DNA from: Dehalococcoidia bacterium
GTDB lineage: Bacteria; Chloroflexota; Dehalococcoidia; GIF9; AB-539-J10
DNA length: 5,956 bases
Reading direction: 5' to 3'
Assembly: GCA_030603485.1 (NCBI GenBank)
Contig: JAUVXS010000105.1
Location: 1 to 5,956, forward strand
The notes under the pieces are model-generated. The model made no database searches, was not told the DNA's origin, and saw nothing but the letters and a program-made list of their open reading frames with translations. The position numbers were made by a program, and so were the translations under genes. Shown here piece by piece: positions 4,022-5,956 of the stretch (the stretch's first letter is position 1; every line of letters begins with the position of its first letter).

Positions 4022-4888
4022 ATGCGAAGAAACATTCTGATAGGTTTCTCAGTAGTATTGCTCCTGGGGATTTTAGTGACGTTCCTGGTCCGTGCCCAAC
4101 ATGCTCAACCTTCGGTTGATATTATGGCTGGGAGCTCGCTTATCACCGACATTATTCAGGATGTAGCTAATGGCAAATTAAATGCTCACACTCTTATTCC
4201 GCCAGGCGCGTGTCCGGGGCACTACGATGTAAAGCCGAGCGATGTGGAGACGTTAGCCAATAGCAGAGTTCTTATCATTCACAATTGGCAGCAAAATATG
4301 AAAAATATAATTGGGCTTGTGGAAGCTGCTGACAACCCTGACCTCGTTATCAAAGTTATTGATGTTCCAGATATGCCAATGGTGCCTCAAATTCAAGCTG
4401 AAACCATAGATAAAATCGCACAAGCTTTGGGTGAGGTAGACGAAGAAAACGCCGCCTATTATCAGGAGAAAGCCGCAGAAAGGACGCAAGCCATTTTAGC
4501 TAAGGGTGAGGAAGTGAAAGATAAATTGCAAGACGCCAATGTAAGCGGAGTAAAGGTGCTTTGTGTGGAGTACCAAGCAGGATTTGCAGAGTGGGCCGGG
4601 TTTGATGTCGTGGCTACTTACGGTCGGCCTGAAGACTTAGGTTTGTTGCAAATGCAGGAACTGGTAGCTGAAGCCCAAGAAGCTGGGGTAGCTTTAGTTA
4701 TCGACAATCTCCAGAGTGGTGCCACAGCGACAGGCATGGCTATAGCCCAGGATATTGAAGCCATTCAGGTAACCATATCCAACTTCCCCGGTGGCTTCGA
4801 GAACACCGAAACCTGGGAGAAGGCAATAGATAGGAATGTTGATTTACTGCTGGAAGCTTTGAATGAATGGAGAGAACAATATGGATAA
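4022..4888 (+). CDS. Metal ABC transporter substrate-binding protein (ZnuA-like, variant ligand motifs)
   Basis: This 288 aa exported protein captures a divalent metal outside the membrane and delivers it to the permease encoded downstream. ATG 4022 is chosen because it starts a standard signal or anchor segment: MRRN, a hydrophobic stretch to about residue 23, then RAQHAQ. There is no lipobox Cys. TTG 3989, ATG 3995 and GTG 4004 would add an improbable extension. The mature part follows the ZnuA/TroA fold: SSLITDIIQDVANG at 38-51, IPPGACPGHYDVKPSD at 59-74, IIHNWQQN at 85-92, a long connecting helix near 127-170, then VEYQAGF at 182-188 and IDNLQSG at 227-233. Candidate ligands are H67, H87, E183 and D228. 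The usual DPH motif reads CPGH, the PHxW motif is absent, and there is no His-rich loop. The metal is therefore uncertain: zinc, manganese and nickel are all possible. Confidence 0.85.
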   Translation: MRRNILIGFSVVLLLGILVTFLVRAQHAQPSVDIMAGSSLITDIIQDVANGKLNAHTLIPPGACPGHYDVKPSDVETLANSRVLIIHNWQQNMKNIIGLVEAADNPDLVIKVIDVPDMPMVPQIQAETIDKIAQALGEVDEENAAYYQEKAAERTQAILAKGEEVKDKLQDANVSGVKVLCVEYQAGFAEWAGFDVVATYGRPEDLGLLQMQELVAEAQEAGVALVIDNLQSGATATGMAIAQDIEAIQVTISNFPGGFENTETWEKAIDRNVDLLLEALNEWREQYG

Positions 4889-5651
4889 CGCAGTCATCAA
4901 GATTCAAGACGCCGTAGTTTCCTACAGGGAAGATGTGGCTTTACAAGGTGTGTCTCTGGAGGTAAGGAAAGGAGAATTTATTGGCATTATCGGACCTAAC
5001 GGCGCTGGCAAAACTACCTTGCTTACAGTAATTAATGGCTTGGGCAAACTGGTTCATGGACAAGCCTGGGTATTGGGGTCACGGCTAAATGGGAGAAATA
5101 GCATTAATTTAAGGAAGTGCATAGGTTATGTGGCTCAGGTAGAAAATATCGACCCCCGGTTGCCCATTAGTGTTAGAGAGACGGTAATGGTAGGCTGCTA
5201 TGGTCGCCTGGGATTATTCCATCGTCCAACGCGGACTCAATGGGAAACAGTAGATGAGGTGTTGGAAATGGTAGGCATGGCTCATTTATCCCAACGCCCA
5301 ATAGGACATCTATCCGGAGGCGAATATCAAAGGGTAGCCATTGCTCGAGCTTTAGTTCAGCAGCCTGAGATATTTCTTCTCGATGAGCCGACAGCTTCAA
5401 TAGATCAAAAGGCTCAACACGAAATCTTAAGCCTGATACAGCTCATTCACAGGGAGTATCATACGACCACTCTATTTGTCACCCATGACCTTAGAACGCT
5501 GCCCTCTATTTGCCAACGACTGATTCTAATGAAGGAAGGTAAGATATGGCAGCAAGGCAGCCCGGAGTCAATGCTCAGGGAAGAGGTGCTGAGTCAGCTT
5601 TATGGGGCTCCGATCTCGGTACCAACTGAGATTGCTCCACTTCGGACATAA
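4881..5651 (+). CDS. Metal ABC transporter ATP-binding protein (ZnuC-like)
   Basis: This 256 aa cytoplasmic ATPase powers the importer. All ABC motifs are intact: Walker A GPNGAGKTT at residues 38-46, Q-loop Gln86 in YVAQVENID, signature LSGGEYQR at 144-151, Walker B IFLLDEPT at 164-171, the D-loop at 173-175, and the switch His202 in VTHD. The sequence VENIDPRLPISVRETVMVGCYGR after the Q-loop is typical of the zinc/manganese importer branch (compare TroB, ZnuC and MntB). The start ATG 4881 has a GGAGAG site at 4869-4874 and overlaps the stop of the binding-protein gene by 8 nt. An in-frame ATG 4863 is possible but lacks its own site. Tight coupling to the genes on both sides supports one transporter operon. 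Confidence 0.95.
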   Translation: MDNAVIKIQDAVVSYREDVALQGVSLEVRKGEFIGIIGPNGAGKTTLLTVINGLGKLVHGQAWVLGSRLNGRNSINLRKCIGYVAQVENIDPRLPISVRETVMVGCYGRLGLFHRPTRTQWETVDEVLEMVGMAHLSQRPIGHLSGGEYQRVAIARALVQQPEIFLLDEPTASIDQKAQHEILSLIQLIHREYHTTTLFVTHDLRTLPSICQRLILMKEGKIWQQGSPESMLREEVLSQLYGAPISVPTEIAPLRT

Positions 5652-5665
5652 TGACAGGTGCTGGA

Positions 5666-5956
5666 ATGGATTTTTCTATTTTACAATACCATTTCATGCA
5701 AAACGCCATTCTTGCCGGGTTATTCGGTGGCATAACCTGTTCTCTAGTTGGCGTCTTCGTAGTTACCATGCACCTCTCTTTTATCGGGGTGTGTATCGCT
5801 CACGCTGCCTTCGCCGGGGCCCTCCTCGGCCTCTTGCTGGGATTCAATCCCCTCGTTGGAGCATTGCTCTTCAGCCTGGCTTCAGCGGGTGTCATCGGGC
5901 CACTGGCTGACCGCGGAGAGCTAAATCCCGATACCTCGATTGGCGTTGTTTTCTCA
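5666..5956 (+). CDS. Metal ABC transporter permease (ZnuB-like), 3' end outside window
   Basis: An open frame runs to the right edge without a stop and encodes the first 97 residues, about a third of a typical 270 aa permease. The beginning, FSILQYHFMQNAILAGLFGG, then TCSLVGVFVVTMHLSFIG and IAHAAFAGALLG, is the conserved N-terminus of ZnuB/TroC/MntC integral membrane permeases, with predicted membrane spans near residues 13-34, 40-58 and 62-81. It forms the membrane pore and couples to the ATPase encoded just upstream. ATG 5666 is preferred because AGGTG at 5656-5660 sits 5 nt before it. ATG 5651, which overlaps the ATPase stop as TAATG, is the alternative and would add five residues. The partial state is due only to the window edge. 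Confidence 0.93.
   Translation, partial: MDFSILQYHFMQNAILAGLFGGITCSLVGVFVVTMHLSFIGVCIAHAAFAGALLGLLLGFNPLVGALLFSLASAGVIGPLADRGELNPDTSIGVVFS

Overview
The window joins two unrelated blocks of bacterial DNA at a tRNA-Leu(UAG) gene. Positions 1 to about 2330 look like one end of an integrated mobile element. They hold the tail of a protein with a probable winged-helix C-terminus, two overlapping small ribbon-helix-helix (RHH) DNA-binding proteins, and a large serine recombinase whose reading frame runs into the 3' half of the tRNA gene on the opposite strand. Positions from about 2330 onward look like host chromosome: the tRNA with its own promoter, dtd (D-aminoacyl-tRNA deacylase), and then a metal-homeostasis gene cluster that runs off the right edge.

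The metal cluster is the most interesting part. A Fur-family regulator has a near-consensus promoter and an almost leaderless start. It is followed by a 72-78 aa protein carrying a WxxHxxxH motif like the nickel site I recall from CooJ, then a 61 aa CooT-family protein (MCMAK start, Cys2 the presumed nickel ligand), then a ZnuA-type periplasmic binding protein with altered metal-ligand motifs, a ZnuC-type ATPase, and the first third of a ZnuB-type permease. The last three genes are tightly coupled (8-nt overlap, then 14-nt spacing). Placing CooJ-like and CooT-like nickel chaperones between a Fur-family sensor and a 'zinc' ABC importer suggests that the importer handles nickel, or a shared Ni/Zn pool, and that metal is passed to the small proteins inside the cell. 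The function is inferred; the gene order and motifs are read directly. Perfect palindromes of the TTGCAAT/ATTGCA type ahead of the binding-protein gene, and a related imperfect one on the promoter of the regulator, are candidate operators for it.

The organism is probably an anaerobe. CooT-family proteins occur in CO-oxidising and hydrogenase-bearing anaerobes, and the protein sequences read as Chloroflexota (Dehalococcoidia-like) or Bacillota (Moorella/Peptococcaceae-like). I favour Dehalococcoidia weakly, on recalled resemblance of the Fur-family protein and binding protein, without any search.
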